A DNA stretch of 64,000 nt from Telopea speciosissima (Eukaryota; Streptophyta; Magnoliopsida; Proteales; Proteaceae): contig NC_057925.1 in the NCBI RefSeq assembly GCF_018873765.1, positions 3,798,927 through 3,862,926 on the forward strand, given 5' to 3'. Position 1 is the first letter of the stretch; every line of letters starts with the position of its first letter. A model generated the notes under the pieces. The model had not been told where the DNA came from and made no database searches. It saw only the letters and a program-made list of their open reading frames with translations. Shown piece after piece: positions 22,850 to 34,480 of this stretch. A program made the position numbers and the translations under genes.

Positions 22850-23388
22850 GAAAAAGATAAATCAAAGACGGTCCATAATAACCGTTGCCAAATAGTGCCA
22901 AACAAAGACGGTTATATATTACTGCGCACTTATACTCAAATAAAAAGCAGTGATAATGTAGTATCACCATTAACTGTAATATATAGTGCGGTTAAAACAT
23001 TACCGCTTTTAATTAGGATCAAACAAAGGCGATAATTTAATGTTGCTACTAACCCCTTACAAAATAACGGCGATAAAATATTACTGCAATTAAATATATA
23101 ATAACACATTCTCTTCCATTGTGGTTAATGCTATTCCACTTTTAATTAGGATCAATCATAGGTGGTATATAATAACCACTGCCAGATAGTGATAAATGGA
23201 AGCGGTAATATATTACCACTACAAAATACTTATATATAGTGGCGGTAATATATTACTGCTCCTAAAATTTTCTATATAGTTATGCTATTTTTTAACTTCT
23301 GTTGAATGATGTGTATGGCAATAGTAAAAATTTATCGCCACTGTATACTCCACCTAAGTGCAAAGGCTGCCCCCTTTTCTTTTAGTGG
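22850..23388. mobile_element. Probable non-autonomous CACTA-type element
   Basis: Many short direct and inverted copies of GGCGGTAATATATTACCGC-like units (22860-23265) make up a subterminal repeat region. The right end reads CCCCTTTTCTTTTAGTG (23372-23388), which is CACTAAAAGAAAAGGGG on the other strand, the expected CACTA terminus. The left terminus is not clear and no transposase is present. Confidence 0.5.
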
Positions 23389-23516
23389 ATGTATCCTAAA
23401 AAAGTAATTGAAGGGATTCTCCCTCTCCTATGGAAGGAAGGGTAACTTTTGCCTAGAATTTATTAGAAGTAATAAATGAACTTATAGAATGTCATCTCAA
23501 TGTTCCAACGCACGAG

Positions 23517-23667
<151 letters not shown>

Positions 23668-25379
23668 AGTTGTAATTGAAAAAACATCGATTACATCAAA
23701 TAGAAATAAACAAACCTTCTAATCCTTTGGTAAATCGTTGATCCGATTTGTGCACACATCTTCCATCGTTGATTAACTGAGATGGAAAAATTATAATCAC
23801 TTCCATGCATGACACTATTTTATGACTAGATTGAGAAAGGATTTAGGATGGGTTAAATTAGAGAAGCCAATACCTTGTAATAATACAAGAGATGTGATCC
23901 TTTTATGGGAAACTCCGCATCAACGATAACAACAATGCACCAATTAATAGAATGGTTTGTCCCCATAGCTATTTGGCTTTAAATTATCTACAAGACAACA
24001 ATTATAGGTAACTCATTCTAGAAAATAATATCTGAATCTTCCATGTACCATATACATTTTTTGCTACAATTCCCATCCTTCCGAGGAGGATGCCAACTCA
24101 CAATCATTGTTTTCGATTCAATGGAAACTCTAATTTGGCTTAAATGAAAATGGCCCCACGATGGTTTCCTCCTTCGCAGCCTCAATTGTAGGATAAAGTT
24201 AGAAATGGATGCAAATACATGAAACTCAAACCAGTTTCTCAGGATGAACTGTTGAGCTTAAGCATGCATTTCACCTTAAGGTAGATTCTGCCCCCTTTAA
24301 TGGACTTCTTCCTCCAAGAACGACAGCAGCAACAACCTTTCTTTGGTACAGTAACTCATTTTTATTGGGCAATGGAATAGTTTAGAATCAATCCCACCTT
24401 GTAATCTCCATGGTAAAAGGAGAAACATGGGAAAGACAAAATGCAAAAAGGGAAAACCAATACCCAAAAATGATTCAATATTTCCATCTCAATTCCATTT
24501 TCTTTTAGAAAACCAATAGGCACACTCAATTTTAACTGTTAAGGACAACAAGCTTTACTAAATAAACCCAGTTAGCTAACAATTGTAGAAAACTAAATGG
24601 CCTAGATGGATAACTCCAACACTTGGATTAAAGGAAATAGTAGAAGAGGTTATTTTGGTCCTTAGCAAATGAGGACATGTCTATTCCTTTTGCCTTGATT
24701 TATATGCATATAATAACTCCATCAAGCCAAATAATTTAATAGATTAGACTAACATGCTTTTTGTTATTTTGTTTTTTTTTTACTCCAAACACCTAAAAAT
24801 TTAACATGCTTTTCCAAATAAAACTAATTAGCAGAAGAGAAAAAGGTTGCTCCAAAGTCACATGGATCAAAGTAAGACAGTAACGGGGGCAAAATTAAAC
24901 CAAGGAGATGGATTCCCAATGATCAAGATCAATATATCGATTTATAATCCCAACCAAATTCCTTTCAATTTTCTTATGTTAATAAGAATCATGAAGCAAG
25001 GAGAGAGATAGAGGATTTAAAGAAACAACAAATTAAATTTAAAAATCATACCTTGGTGTTGCTACGGCTTGAAGATGAAGAGAGATTGAAGAAGAAAAAC
25101 CAAACTAAAAGCCCCAAAATAATGGAAGAGTGGCAAGAGAGCTTCCTCCAGATAAAGTAAGGACGATAGGGGCCGTCATAGCAGATGTAGATTGGAGACT
25201 CTCCCTCACTCCGAACCACTTTATATAGGCTAGGGTAGACGGAGGCATTCCCTCGCCTCAAACAACATGGGAAAATTATTTGATTAGCCACCATTAGGTT
25301 TGTAATTACAAAACTAGCCACACTATCTTTATTTCAACAAAATTACACAAAAGAAGTTTGCGTACTACAAATCTAGCAA

Positions 25380-25820
25380 GAACAGTGGTTGCCATACATC
25401 AACCGAGTATCCTCTTCCAGGCGTTGGCCTTAGCTGGCATGTCATATTCTTCACATGTGATATGGCTGGCCTCACTCAATCATCTCTTTCCATTATTGTT
25501 TCAATCAGTTTTATCTTCTTTCCTTGTATAAAGATTGAGTCAATCACTAAATCAGCTTTGCCACCTTTCCTTGTATAAAGATGGAGTTTCTATTCTCTAG
25601 GATCTCAATCCCTCTTTATATAATATAATCAGTTGAAGTGAATATCATTGAATCATAATTTTTAGTCTCAACCTGGTATCAAGAGCCACCACGTTAACAA
25701 CCCTCTTCTAAGTTTCCCTCTATTTTTTTCTCAATTATTGATCCCTCCTTGGCCGATGCTTCTCTCCTTTCTCAACTGGAGACCTCCACCATGCCTATGT
25801 TAACTTGGAATCAACCCATG
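25380..25820 (+). mobile_element. LTR and PBS remnant of a copia-type element (S2 copy)
   Basis: LTR-like sequence ends near AGTCTCAACC and is followed at about 25675 by TGGTATCAAGAGCC, one inserted base away from the plant initiator-Met tRNA primer-binding site TGGTATCAGAGCC. A leader and ATGCCTATGTTAACTTGG follow, then the sequence is cut at about 25825 by the opposite-strand copia LTR. No coding region is left. Confidence 0.55.
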
Positions 25821-25829
25821 CTCTCCATA

Positions 25830-26190
25830 TAGATAGCTCATTGTATTTATAGAGAATGATGACTTGAACTAAGAAATAGACCCTATACGCTAAAAAAGGG
25901 TATCCTGAGCAATTGCAATAATTGGGGTCATTGATATTCTTGATATAGTAGATGCTATCACACATACAATCATACTCAATTCGATGGAATTGTTTGATCT
26001 TTAAGGAGATTACGCACTGGTGACCTGGACGATATCTTCTGTTGATACAGCCACTCAAGTGGAAGATTTGAAACTTCGAATCTTCAACTTGTCCCTAATA
26101 AAGCCAAACCAGGTAGAAAAGAGGCCTTTTGTAAAAATGTTAGCAAGCTGGTCCTTTGTAGAAATAAACTGAACTGCGATTTCCTTAGTT
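25830..26190 (-). mobile_element. Ty1-copia pol C-terminus and 3' LTR remnant (S2 copy)
   Basis: Minus strand from 26190: KEIAVQFISTKDQLANIFTK, then a short spacer and IRDKLKIRSF, the conserved end of copia RNase H. The polypurine tract is decayed here (TTGAGTGGC), and TGTATCAACAGAAGATATCG starts the LTR at about 26047. The frame is cleaner than in S1 (no stop between STKDQ and LAN). It ends abruptly at the GATA copy C 3' flank. Confidence 0.7.
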
Positions 26191-26417
26191 GAATTATGTT
26201 ACAAGGGAAATTCAAAGAGGATACAAAATGATAGTGAGAACCCATAACCGGTAGGCTCCGGGACCAACTCCGAGAAGATCAAAATTACTTATTAGACCTC
26301 GGTGAAGATGACGCATCTTTATTAGTCAGTTCAAACTCAGCCCGTTCATCCTGGCCCCTGTCTATCCTTATAAACAATGCAAGTTGGAGAGCCACCCTGA
26401 CTGGCAGAACCCATCTC

Positions 26418-29400
26418 TTAGAACTTCGGTTTGGGACTCAGGTAGGGCTCTGAGATCCTCAGAGCTTTCTTCTCTTGCTTCTTAAAACGAATACCGCAGG
26501 CATTACAAAGGGTCTACAAAGTTAATTACAAGAAACAGAATATTATTACAAGTTAATTAATAGGATCTTAACATAATAATTAAAATGTAATTAGGAGTTT
26601 TACCTTGCGACCATTTGGGCCATTACGCCACAACGGTGTTTCAGTCTTCCCACAGAATGCACATCTCTTTACAATCTCAGAGCTATCACCGGAATGCGGT
26701 TCAGTGAAGTTGGGTTGCTGGGAGGCTCTCATTGGGCTCACATTGACAATTGGTTTGGAGGGGGCAAGACATAATTTATTTCCATTATAGTACTGAGCTG
26801 ACAAGATAGGAATGGTAGGAGGATGAAGATGAGGAGGTGCCAAAAACGGTGATCCACCAAAGCAATCGATGAATCCATTAATGGTGTTGTTGTTGCCGTT
26901 GCCGTTGCCGTCGCCGGAGATATCTGCTGAGCACAAAAGGCCATCGGAGCCATGGTTGTTACCGACCACCTGTTTCAACATAGAAATTAAACTCTCAATT
27001 TGTGAACTTGCATTTGAATATTTTATAAGAAAAAGTAATCTTGAGTCAGGTTAGAATAGTACAACACAGAAACTACAAACCCTAAATGATAAAAGTGATC
27101 TTGAAGACAGGTTTATTTAACCCTAAACTTGAAAACATATAGGGTTATTAAGTTGGTCATGCTAGCATGTGGCACCACCCAAGTTGCACTTTTAGGGTTT
27201 TTTCCAGGGTTTTATGAAAGAACTATAATAAAAATAAATATGTCTCAAGATTATAACAACATCGATTATCTACATGGGGTCCACATGATTAAGTAAACGT
27301 AGAGAGTGTAACACTGATGGCCTCAATCTCATTGTGTGAAAGAATGTCGGATAGAATCTTCACTATGGCATCACATGATATTTTTTCTTATAAAAAAAAA
27401 TAGGGGCAGAGGTGGGTACGCCACCTGCTCCAGGTATACAGGCGGCCTTGACCAATGGGCAGGGTGAGATGGCAGGGGTAGAGTCATTCTTTCCATAGGG
27501 GGAGGGGAGAGAGAGACATAGGGTGGGCACCCGGCAGCATGTCTATCCTTTTCCCAACAAACAAATACTTTGTTTAAAAAGACCGTTTTATGATCAACAC
27601 TCTAGCCAATCCATAGGAATAAAACAATCGAGTATTCCTTTTCAACGGCTGATGTCTTAACCGTATATTAAACCTATCACCTTATTTAAAATAAAAATGG
27701 ATAAAAATCTCCTTGATGATAGAGTGGAGATTCCTTCCCACGTCTTCTCACATAATGAGTCATGGAACCCACACTGATACTTCCCTTAAAAAATATGAAC
27801 CCCACTGGATGAAACCGTCTTCCATCCTCTCAATGATAGCAGTTTCTTACTCCCGTGTTATGGACACCTTAGTATATAAGAAATAATCCATATTTATAGT
27901 TTTTTTTTTTTTTTTTTGTAAATAGAATAGAAGTCAAAGCCACCTCAGCAAGTTTATGAAGAAATCGTATGCTCCAGCAGATATAAACCCTAACTCGATA
28001 AGCATGAGGACTAAGCTATTATGATTTACGATATCATGATTACTCCTTTCGTACAAATTCACGTTCACGAGACGAACCCCTACGTCACCGAAACATTGTC
28101 AATTTAAAATTCTCTGAAAAAACAAAAAATGGGAAATCAGTTTCTCTAACGCGCAAGCAACACTATCATTGATGATGCGGATGACACCCTGGTCTAGCTC
28201 AAAGAATCTGTACAAATCCGGTCCAGACAATTCCGATCTATCCGGTTTTGTTGATTCTGATTCAGGTTGGTTCAAATTGGCTGATTAGAGGCCGATTCCG
28301 ATCAAGCCTGCCTAGAAATTTTAAATCAGATTCGATCGACCTATTTGGGTTGATCTAAATCAGAATCATCAAAGGGTGGATCAGGCCGATCCTTTTAACT
28401 GAAACTAGATTTACAGATCTAAATCGATCTAGACCAATTTTGATCTGATCCAAATCCTGATTCCATGATTCTCTCTGAAGTCTAAACCCTATATGGATCA
28501 ACCACTCTGGAACATCATGAGTCAAGATCAAGCTTGATTGATTCCATTCAAATAAGTTGGTATTCTTAGAAAATTATGTCCCTGCCTAGAGTTATCTGTA
28601 ATTTTGATTGTAAATGTAGGTGGATATTGGATAATTTTAATGGTAAATTTTCCTGTGACACTCTTAGAAAGTTGGTCTTTAGTGCGGTGATTTATTATTC
28701 TGATGAAAAAGAAACAAAAGAAGATGGACATTCTCCTTTATACCATTGAGCAAATCTTGGACCCAATCTCTTGCAAGATTAGAAATAAAATTCTTCATAA
28801 TTGTGGCCTAATAAGTTGTAACTTCATCTTCAATTTCAACTCGAAATGGTCAATCTGCTCTAGCACATTTGTGGGCCCCAAAACAGACTAGGTTAAATAT
28901 CACCTCTATACATGGTTCTAGTGCACGGTATCGGATCGGGTATCGGTTATTTATAAAACTGATACAATACTAATATGGAATTGGAACGGATCAATCGTAT
29001 CGAACAAAATTACCCCTAAATCTTTTTTAAAATGGGTTTTCTAGACCATTTTACCCCTTGTCTGTACCATGGCATCGATACAGGATCGACACAGTATCAA
29101 GATCGGTTACATGCAAAATCGGTACATATCACCCAATACGAACGAAACGATATCGATCCTTAGAACCATGCCTCTATAGTGTGGGTTATTGCTAAATACC
29201 TAAAGGGAGAAAGTTCTCTGTCCAGGAGTGTGGCCTATGCCAACACTCCCATGAGTCTATCTCTCTCCTCTCCATTTGAAAAGACACCTCTGCCCCTTTA
29301 TTTTGAGGAGGAGAGAGATGACACATGAGAGTGCTGGTGTAGGCCACACTCCCGAACAGAAAACTATTTCTCATACCTAAATTAGGTAAAGGTTTCTCTT

Positions 29401-30286
29401 TAGGGAGGGTGTAGGCTTTGACCAAAAAAGGTCAAAAAATGATAGCGTAGACGAAAATCCATAAGATTAGATCTCACTGGCGACCCTAGATTTCTCTCAG
29501 TCTCTCTCTACCCGAGGAAGAACGACAGAACTTCCATCATGTGCAGCAAATGCCATGCTTAACAGGAGTACAATATCAGTAGGTTAGACTGTTGTACGGG
29601 CAGCATATTTCAGTTCGTAGATTGAATGATTGAGTCCATTAACTAAAATGAGCAAAGCGAAGGAACCAAACAGGTTTTTGGGCTATCAATCAAGAGATCA
29701 GATTATGTTTTGCTCTCATGATTGGGATTGGAATTGGATCGGTCACCATCGGCCGTTGCATATATCCAAGGCTTTCCAAATTCTGGTCACCTTTTCCTCC
29801 TCTAAATCAAGTTAAAACTATAATATTTCCCAGACAAAATTCCTTTTCTAAACATTAAAAAAAATTGGGAAGCAGTTTTCTGTATGGAAGTGTGGCTTAC
29901 GTCAGCACTTTCATGTGTCTATCTTTCTCTTCTTTAAAATAAAGGGGCAACGATGTTTTTTCACATGCAAAGAGAGAGATAGACTCATGGGAGTGCCAGC
30001 GTAAACCGCACTCCCGGACAGAATTTTTTCCCAAAAAAAATACTCCAAAAAGAGTCAAAGTGAAACAGGTTAATTAATAGGGTTTTGCTGCTTATACCTG
30101 TGGAGGGTAAGGATGGCCTTGCGAGGTGATGGGAAGACCAAGCCTAAGAGAACAATCTACGTCACTGTCATCACCATCACTTGGGTTTCCGAGCCTACTG
30201 AGGAGATCCACTTCCCTCAACTCATCCTTCTCCCTTGACATCAGATTCCTTTTCCTGATCAGACTACCTGCTGTGTTGAAGTCCAT
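26418..30286 (-). CDS. GATA zinc-finger transcription factor, copy C (HAN-like), 216 aa
   Basis: Exons 30098-30286 (63 codons), 26604-26969 (122) and 26418-26513 (31 plus TAA), all phase 0 with the same splice borders as copy B. Exon 1 has DLLSRLGNPSDGDDSD and VDCSLRLGLP. It is 13 codons shorter than in B, mainly because it lacks the segment after residue 20. Exon 2 differs from that of B by eight bases (five amino-acid changes). The finger is CAFC...TPLWRNGPNGRK plus CNACGIRFKK, then KALRISEPYLSPKPKF. Intron 1 is 3128 bp and carries three MITEs missing from B. All zinc ligands are present and no stop or frameshift is seen, so it is likely functional. Family: plant class B, HAN-like, by the VDCSL motif, WRNGP and IRFKK. 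Confidence 0.88.
28911..29170. mobile_element. MITE (CATGGTTCTA family) in intron 1 of copy C
   Basis: Perfect ends CATGGTTCTA and TAGAACCATG, with GGTATCGG-type repeats inside. It is flanked by CCTCTATA at 28903-28910 and again at 29171-29178, an exact 8-bp duplication. The matching place in copy B (about 17907-17920) is uninterrupted. It is related to the B-specific element at 16874-17098 but sits at a different site. Confidence 0.8.
29205..29372. mobile_element. MITE with 9-bp target duplication in intron 1 of copy C
   Basis: Left end GGGAGAAAGTTCTCTGTCC and right end GAACAGAAAACTATTTCTC are inverted copies, with GTGTGGCCTA repeated inside each arm. ATACCTAAA flanks it at 29196-29204 and 29373-29381, exactly 9 bp. 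Copy B has no insertion here (about 17930-17945). The 9-bp duplication and long arms suit a Mutator-like non-autonomous element. Confidence 0.8.
29866..30032. mobile_element. Second member of the same MITE family, intron 1 of copy C
   Basis: Arms TTTTCTGTATGGAAGTGTGG and CGCACTCCCGGACAGAATTT match those of the element at 29205-29372, and the length is almost the same (167 bp). It is flanked by AAAAAAAAT on both sides (29857-29865, 30033-30041). Copy B lacks it at about 18310. Confidence 0.75.
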
Positions 30287-30598
30287 CTCGATCTTTTTGG
30301 TTCTCTGCTTCCTTCAAAGTTCAAAGTACAAGCTTGGCTTCTTTGCTGAAGACAAACCCTACTGCTACCTCAAATCTTTGTCCAATGCAACCAAAAAAAA
30401 AAAGGTGGGGGTGAGGGAATCTCATCATATATACTGTAAAAACTGCAATCAACCCAATAATAAAAAAGATAGAGAGACGAGAGCCCACATGAGCACTGTT
30501 TTTAGAAGAGAGGACTACTAGAAATGAAGGAGACAAATCTTGAGAGGGCTCAAAGCATCCATTTCCATTTACAAGTAACCCCATTGTTTCATGGATCC

Positions 30599-30778
30599 AG
30601 ATCTTCTACGGCGCGGGCTGCCCATCCTATCGTGCTGCGCAGACACGACAAGGCGGCACACATTGACGGCCTTACCCGTGCCCGAGTGCTTTACCCAAGC
30701 GGAGGTAAGGTGGTCATTGCATGCGGCCCTGTGTCTGCGCAGCACAGGCAAGACAAGGCAACGCACCGTAGAAGATCT
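30599..30778. mobile_element. GC-rich inverted-repeat element upstream of copy C
   Basis: AGATCTTCTACGG at the left end is mirrored exactly by CCGTAGAAGATCT at the right end. Further in, GTGCTGCGCAGACAC mirrors GTGTCTGCGCAGCAC, a 15-bp perfect arm. It is much richer in GC than its surroundings and absent from the matching place in unit B (about 18890). No clear target-site duplication was found. Confidence 0.7.
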
Positions 30779-30866
30779 GTGTTGTTGTTTCCTTACCGTC
30801 TCTGGAAAATGATCAACTCCCTCGTTTAAAACTTTCTCATGTAAAAATACTCATCTGGGTCTGTCA

Positions 30867-30897
<31 letters not shown>

Positions 30898-31550
30898 TAG
30901 CTCTAAGGACACAAAAGAGCGTATCCAATGCACAAGGCTCCCGCCACTTTGGGTTCTGCGGAGGGTCATAAAGTACGCAGCTTTACCTATGTTTTCGTAG
31001 AGAGACTGTTTTTACACTCGAACCCGTGACCACTTGGTCACAATGGAGCAACCTTGAAATTGGACGCTTCATGCATGGATATCGATATATAGCTTGGAAG
31101 ATGAACTCACAAATAGATCAATCAATCCAGAAGAAAAGGAGGGTCTTGAGCTACACAGAAAAGTACAGTGTGTGTGTGTGAGAGAGACAGATAGAGAGAG
31201 AGACTTACTACCTCTCTATATATAGCAGAATCAAATGCATAGGGAAACCTGACGTCCCTGGACTTGAGAGAGAAAGAGAGAGGTGAGGAAGAAATGAGAC
31301 AGTTGCCTTATTTATATAAGTGATTTGAGAGAGTACAATGGAGAAGGGGTAAAAAAAAGAAAGAAAATATCAATAAGGCTTATAAAAACCAGACAACTCT
31401 ATATACAGCCTTGCCCCTTACCTCGACTTCTCAGTATTAGCTAGCCAATAGCAAGCCTATACACGAAGACACAACCAATCCACACCTTCCACCTGTCATC
31501 CGCTGGTCCCAATTCAAATCTGGTTTGATCATATGGTCCAAGCTGGTAAT

Positions 31551-31740
31551 GAAATTTTGCTGCTACACTTGTAGCTACAAGGCTTGCAGCAAGGAAATGG
31601 AATAATTCATTTCTCCATTGGTTTCATAAATATCCTCCTAGGTTTTAGTATTTTCTAAAATACCCTTTAAGATTGTATTTCTTTGACTGCCAGCCTTGTA
31701 GCAGGAACATTCCAAGTACAAGTGTAGCAGCAAATTTTTT
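31551..31740. mobile_element. MITE shared with unit B (copy at 19650)
   Basis: Ends GCTGCTACACTTGTAGC and TACAAGTGTAGCAGC are inverted copies, with the central AGGTTTTAGTATTTTC phrase. See the unit B copy; presence at the same place in both units dates it before the duplication. Confidence 0.65.
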
Positions 31741-32439
31741 TCCGTGCAATGTAGTGATTGAAGTGTCTCTTGTTCATTGAAACCAACAAGTTTAATAGAG
31801 GTAGAACATAAGGTCATGACCAGTTGTTAGTTTATGGTGTTAGTTTTATTTAGCCATTTTACATTGTTATTAGACTGTTATACTACTCCACCTTGAGAGG
31901 AAACTCTCTTTCTCTTCTTTTCTTGTTTCCTTTTTGTGATATAGAGCAGTGAATGTGATATGGTTTTATAATTGCAACTCTTTAAGAATTATTGGACAAA
32001 TAAAAGACCTTTTCTTTACCCGAAAAATAATGGATATTATAACTAGTTTTAATCCTTAAAGAATATTTATTTATTATTTTATTAGGTAAATTTTGTGTTT
32101 GATTTCCATTCGAAAAAAATAAATGTTCAAAATAGAATGATGACACAGCAATAGTCGCAAATTGTATTTTGGAAATATAATAAATCATTACATATATGGA
32201 TACAGTCTGGTATGATTTAGGAATTAAAGTCGACATTATTATAAAAGATAATCATTCAAGAATTTTTACTTAAAACCATTGCATTTATAAAGATTCCTCT
32301 CATAAAAATAGTTTTTCAATTTTATCGATTTTTTTACGTTGTTACAAAAAATACTAAAGAGATTATTGTTATTTTTTTAGTATACCAAGCTTTACTGATA
32401 AAAACGTGTAGTATGCATGGAATTTGAATTACAAGTTTC

Positions 32440-33370
32440 TTGAAACCATGGAATGGAAGTAGGTCAAATAGTTCCACACATCAAGAACCTGGCCCTCTTG
32501 ACAAGGGAGTCATCCACACTGTTTTCCTCACTTAAAATAAAAACGAAAATACATGATTCCAAACTAGATGCCAAATGCTATAACGGCCATATTCGTTGGA
32601 GAATTACTTGTAGAGAGTCCTTATAACGTTACAACATTTAACATAGCATTGGCCAGTTGTGCCATTATGATTACTGCTACTTGATTGTTGAGAAATTGAA
32701 GGTTATTATGATTCATAGTCAACTAAAGAAGCTCATTGCCACTAGGAAACTACATGCCGCCTGTAACGAAAGTGCAACCAATCCTTACTTGTAGGGATTG
32801 ATGAGTCCCATAATGATCCTTAAGTGCATGAAACGAATGAAATTCTGTGGTAAGTTATTCCTGCGAGGAGATGCTGAAACTGATGAAATTGAAGATTGGT
32901 CAACTGTAGAGATTGATGAGCATTAACCATTGTAGCAGAGAATGTGGTGGTGTAATCGCTGGCTGCATCTTGATCATTTAAATGTGTATCCTTTTAAATA
33001 GAGTCATGATCATTTAATGCGAAGGCTGGTTAAAGGGAACACCTGGTTAAAGGGAACAACCATGAGGAATCACTGTAACGACAAAGGCCGCTAAGCCACC
33101 CTGTGGTCAACCAATATGCAGTGACATTTGGAGGCCCAAGCTCGCGAATTCTCATACCATAGTTTAGCAACGCTCTCTAAATTGAGAGATAGTAACTCAC
33201 CAGGAACGCCATGAAACTGTATCCATATAGAAATGTATTTGAAAACCCAAGCTCCATCATAACCCGCCTCCATCTTAGAAACCTCCATCTCTCCTTGAGC
33301 ATGCCAAGCTAAAACCGCTAGAGGGAGGAAGCGTATTTGTTTATATAGGAATATACTAAATAATGTGCTA
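32440..33370 (-). repeat. Duplicated block F of unit C, decayed
   Basis: Follows 20500-21530 closely over its whole length. The frame with KMEAGYDGAWVFK and WIQFHG (33091-33288) is still open, but the frame matching MLNATMLQGL of unit B carries stops. No protein family recognised. Confidence 0.45.
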
Positions 33371-33410
33371 ATAGTGGATACATGTATATGGCCATCACAC
33401 TATATATTCT

Positions 33411-34064
33411 TAGGGGTGTCAATGGGTCGGGTTGGGCCAGGTCTCCCCTAAACCCTGACCTGACCCTGCCTGGGTCGGGCCGGGTCGGGTTGGCCCTAAT
33501 TTATGGCACCATCCACATGTCTCATTAGACTATGTTTTTGTAACATAGGATCTCAACCTGTGGGACAGCTAATAAATATGTTGAAAAAAAGGGCGTGTGT
33601 ATATACTCTCTCTCTACAATTGTAACGATGTCCCCTCAATAGGCCTAAAAGCTTATAGGGGCTACAACTAAATAACAATCATGTCAGTGACTCTTTTTAT
33701 GGCCCTGATCAAAATAGTAGATGATCTACTCTTTTTATAGGTTCCCACTTCATGATGATGACAAAGCTAGTAGTTATCTTTCTACAATTCTCTTCTGTTT
33801 TTTTTTTCCTGTTTTTTTTTTTTGTTAAGAAAATACTTATAATAAATATATATATATATATATAATATTATATACTTATAATTAATACAGGGTTGGGTCA
33901 GGCCGGGCCGGGCTAAGCCCAGGATCTAAACCCTGACCCGACCTGACCTGCCAGGGTCAGACTATAACTAAACCCAAACCTACCCTCAGGGTTGAAAAAT
34001 CAAGGTCTGGCCCAGGCCGGGCTCAGGGCGGGTTCGGGCCAGCCGGGTTTTATTGACACCCCTA
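33411..34064. mobile_element. hAT-like non-autonomous element in unit C
   Basis: Ends TAGGGGTGTCAA and TTGACACCCCTA are inverted copies, flanked by TATATTCT at 33403-33410 and 34065-34072, an 8-bp duplication as expected for hAT. Unit B shows the empty site at about 22349. The ends are rich in GGGTCGGG and CCGGGC motifs and the middle has a (TA)n tract near 33847. No transposase is encoded. Confidence 0.8.
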
Positions 34065-34072
34065 TATATTCT

Positions 34073-34480
34073 TAGGAATGGTGATTCCAAGACACAAGTG
34101 TGAGTGCACATAGTGTGTGTGCATTGAACTGGATCACATGAGAGTATTGCATATGTGATTGCCAGTTGATGAGGAACAAGAATCTCGTTAGTAGAATTTG
34201 ATTGGTCCCTTGACTTGAGAGGTCCTTATCATTGCAATAATGAATCGTGGATTTGGCACATTAATAGTTGATGTTTCCATAACTATATATTGGTGTACTA
34301 GATTCAAGGTGTTTGATCAAGAATGAGATAGTTGTTCAACATGAAATTCAACTACCCTACTAGAGACTATCAAGGAGAGAGAATGTATGTGTATTATCAC
34401 ACATAATTCAAATCCGGTAACGATTTTGTGAAGAGTTTACAAATTGTTTTCTATAATTAATATTATTTATTAATAATATT
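34073..34480. repeat. Distal unit segment, copy C
   Basis: Continues the segment shared with 22350-22625 and 12185-12480 and marks the right end of the GATA array. Beyond it similarity to the other units stops. Confidence 0.7.

Larger units (their letters stand above)
30290..32440. promoter_or_regulatory. Upstream region of GATA copy C
   Basis: Parallel to 18600-20500. It contains a (CA)n tract at 30873-30896, an interrupted GT/GA tract near 31168-31203, the shared TTTATATAAG segment near 31311 and the MITE at 31551-31740. A GC-rich inverted-repeat element at 30599-30778 is specific to C. Whether any of this drives the gene is unknown; the GA-rich tract is the best candidate. Confidence 0.4.

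Noticed and set aside
22860-23265. Regular short repeats suggesting a CRISPR-like array
   Set aside because: Units are degenerate, inverted as well as direct, and AT-rich in plant DNA. This fits transposon subterminal repeats.
25675-25688. Possible tRNA gene suggested by TGGTATCAAGAGCC
   Set aside because: Only the tRNA 3'-end complement is present. No A/B boxes or cloverleaf are seen; it is a retroelement primer-binding site.
30126-30521. 131-codon plus-strand frame opposite GATA copy C exon 1
   Set aside because: Antisense shadow with Ser/Leu-rich composition. The minus-strand exon explains the conservation.
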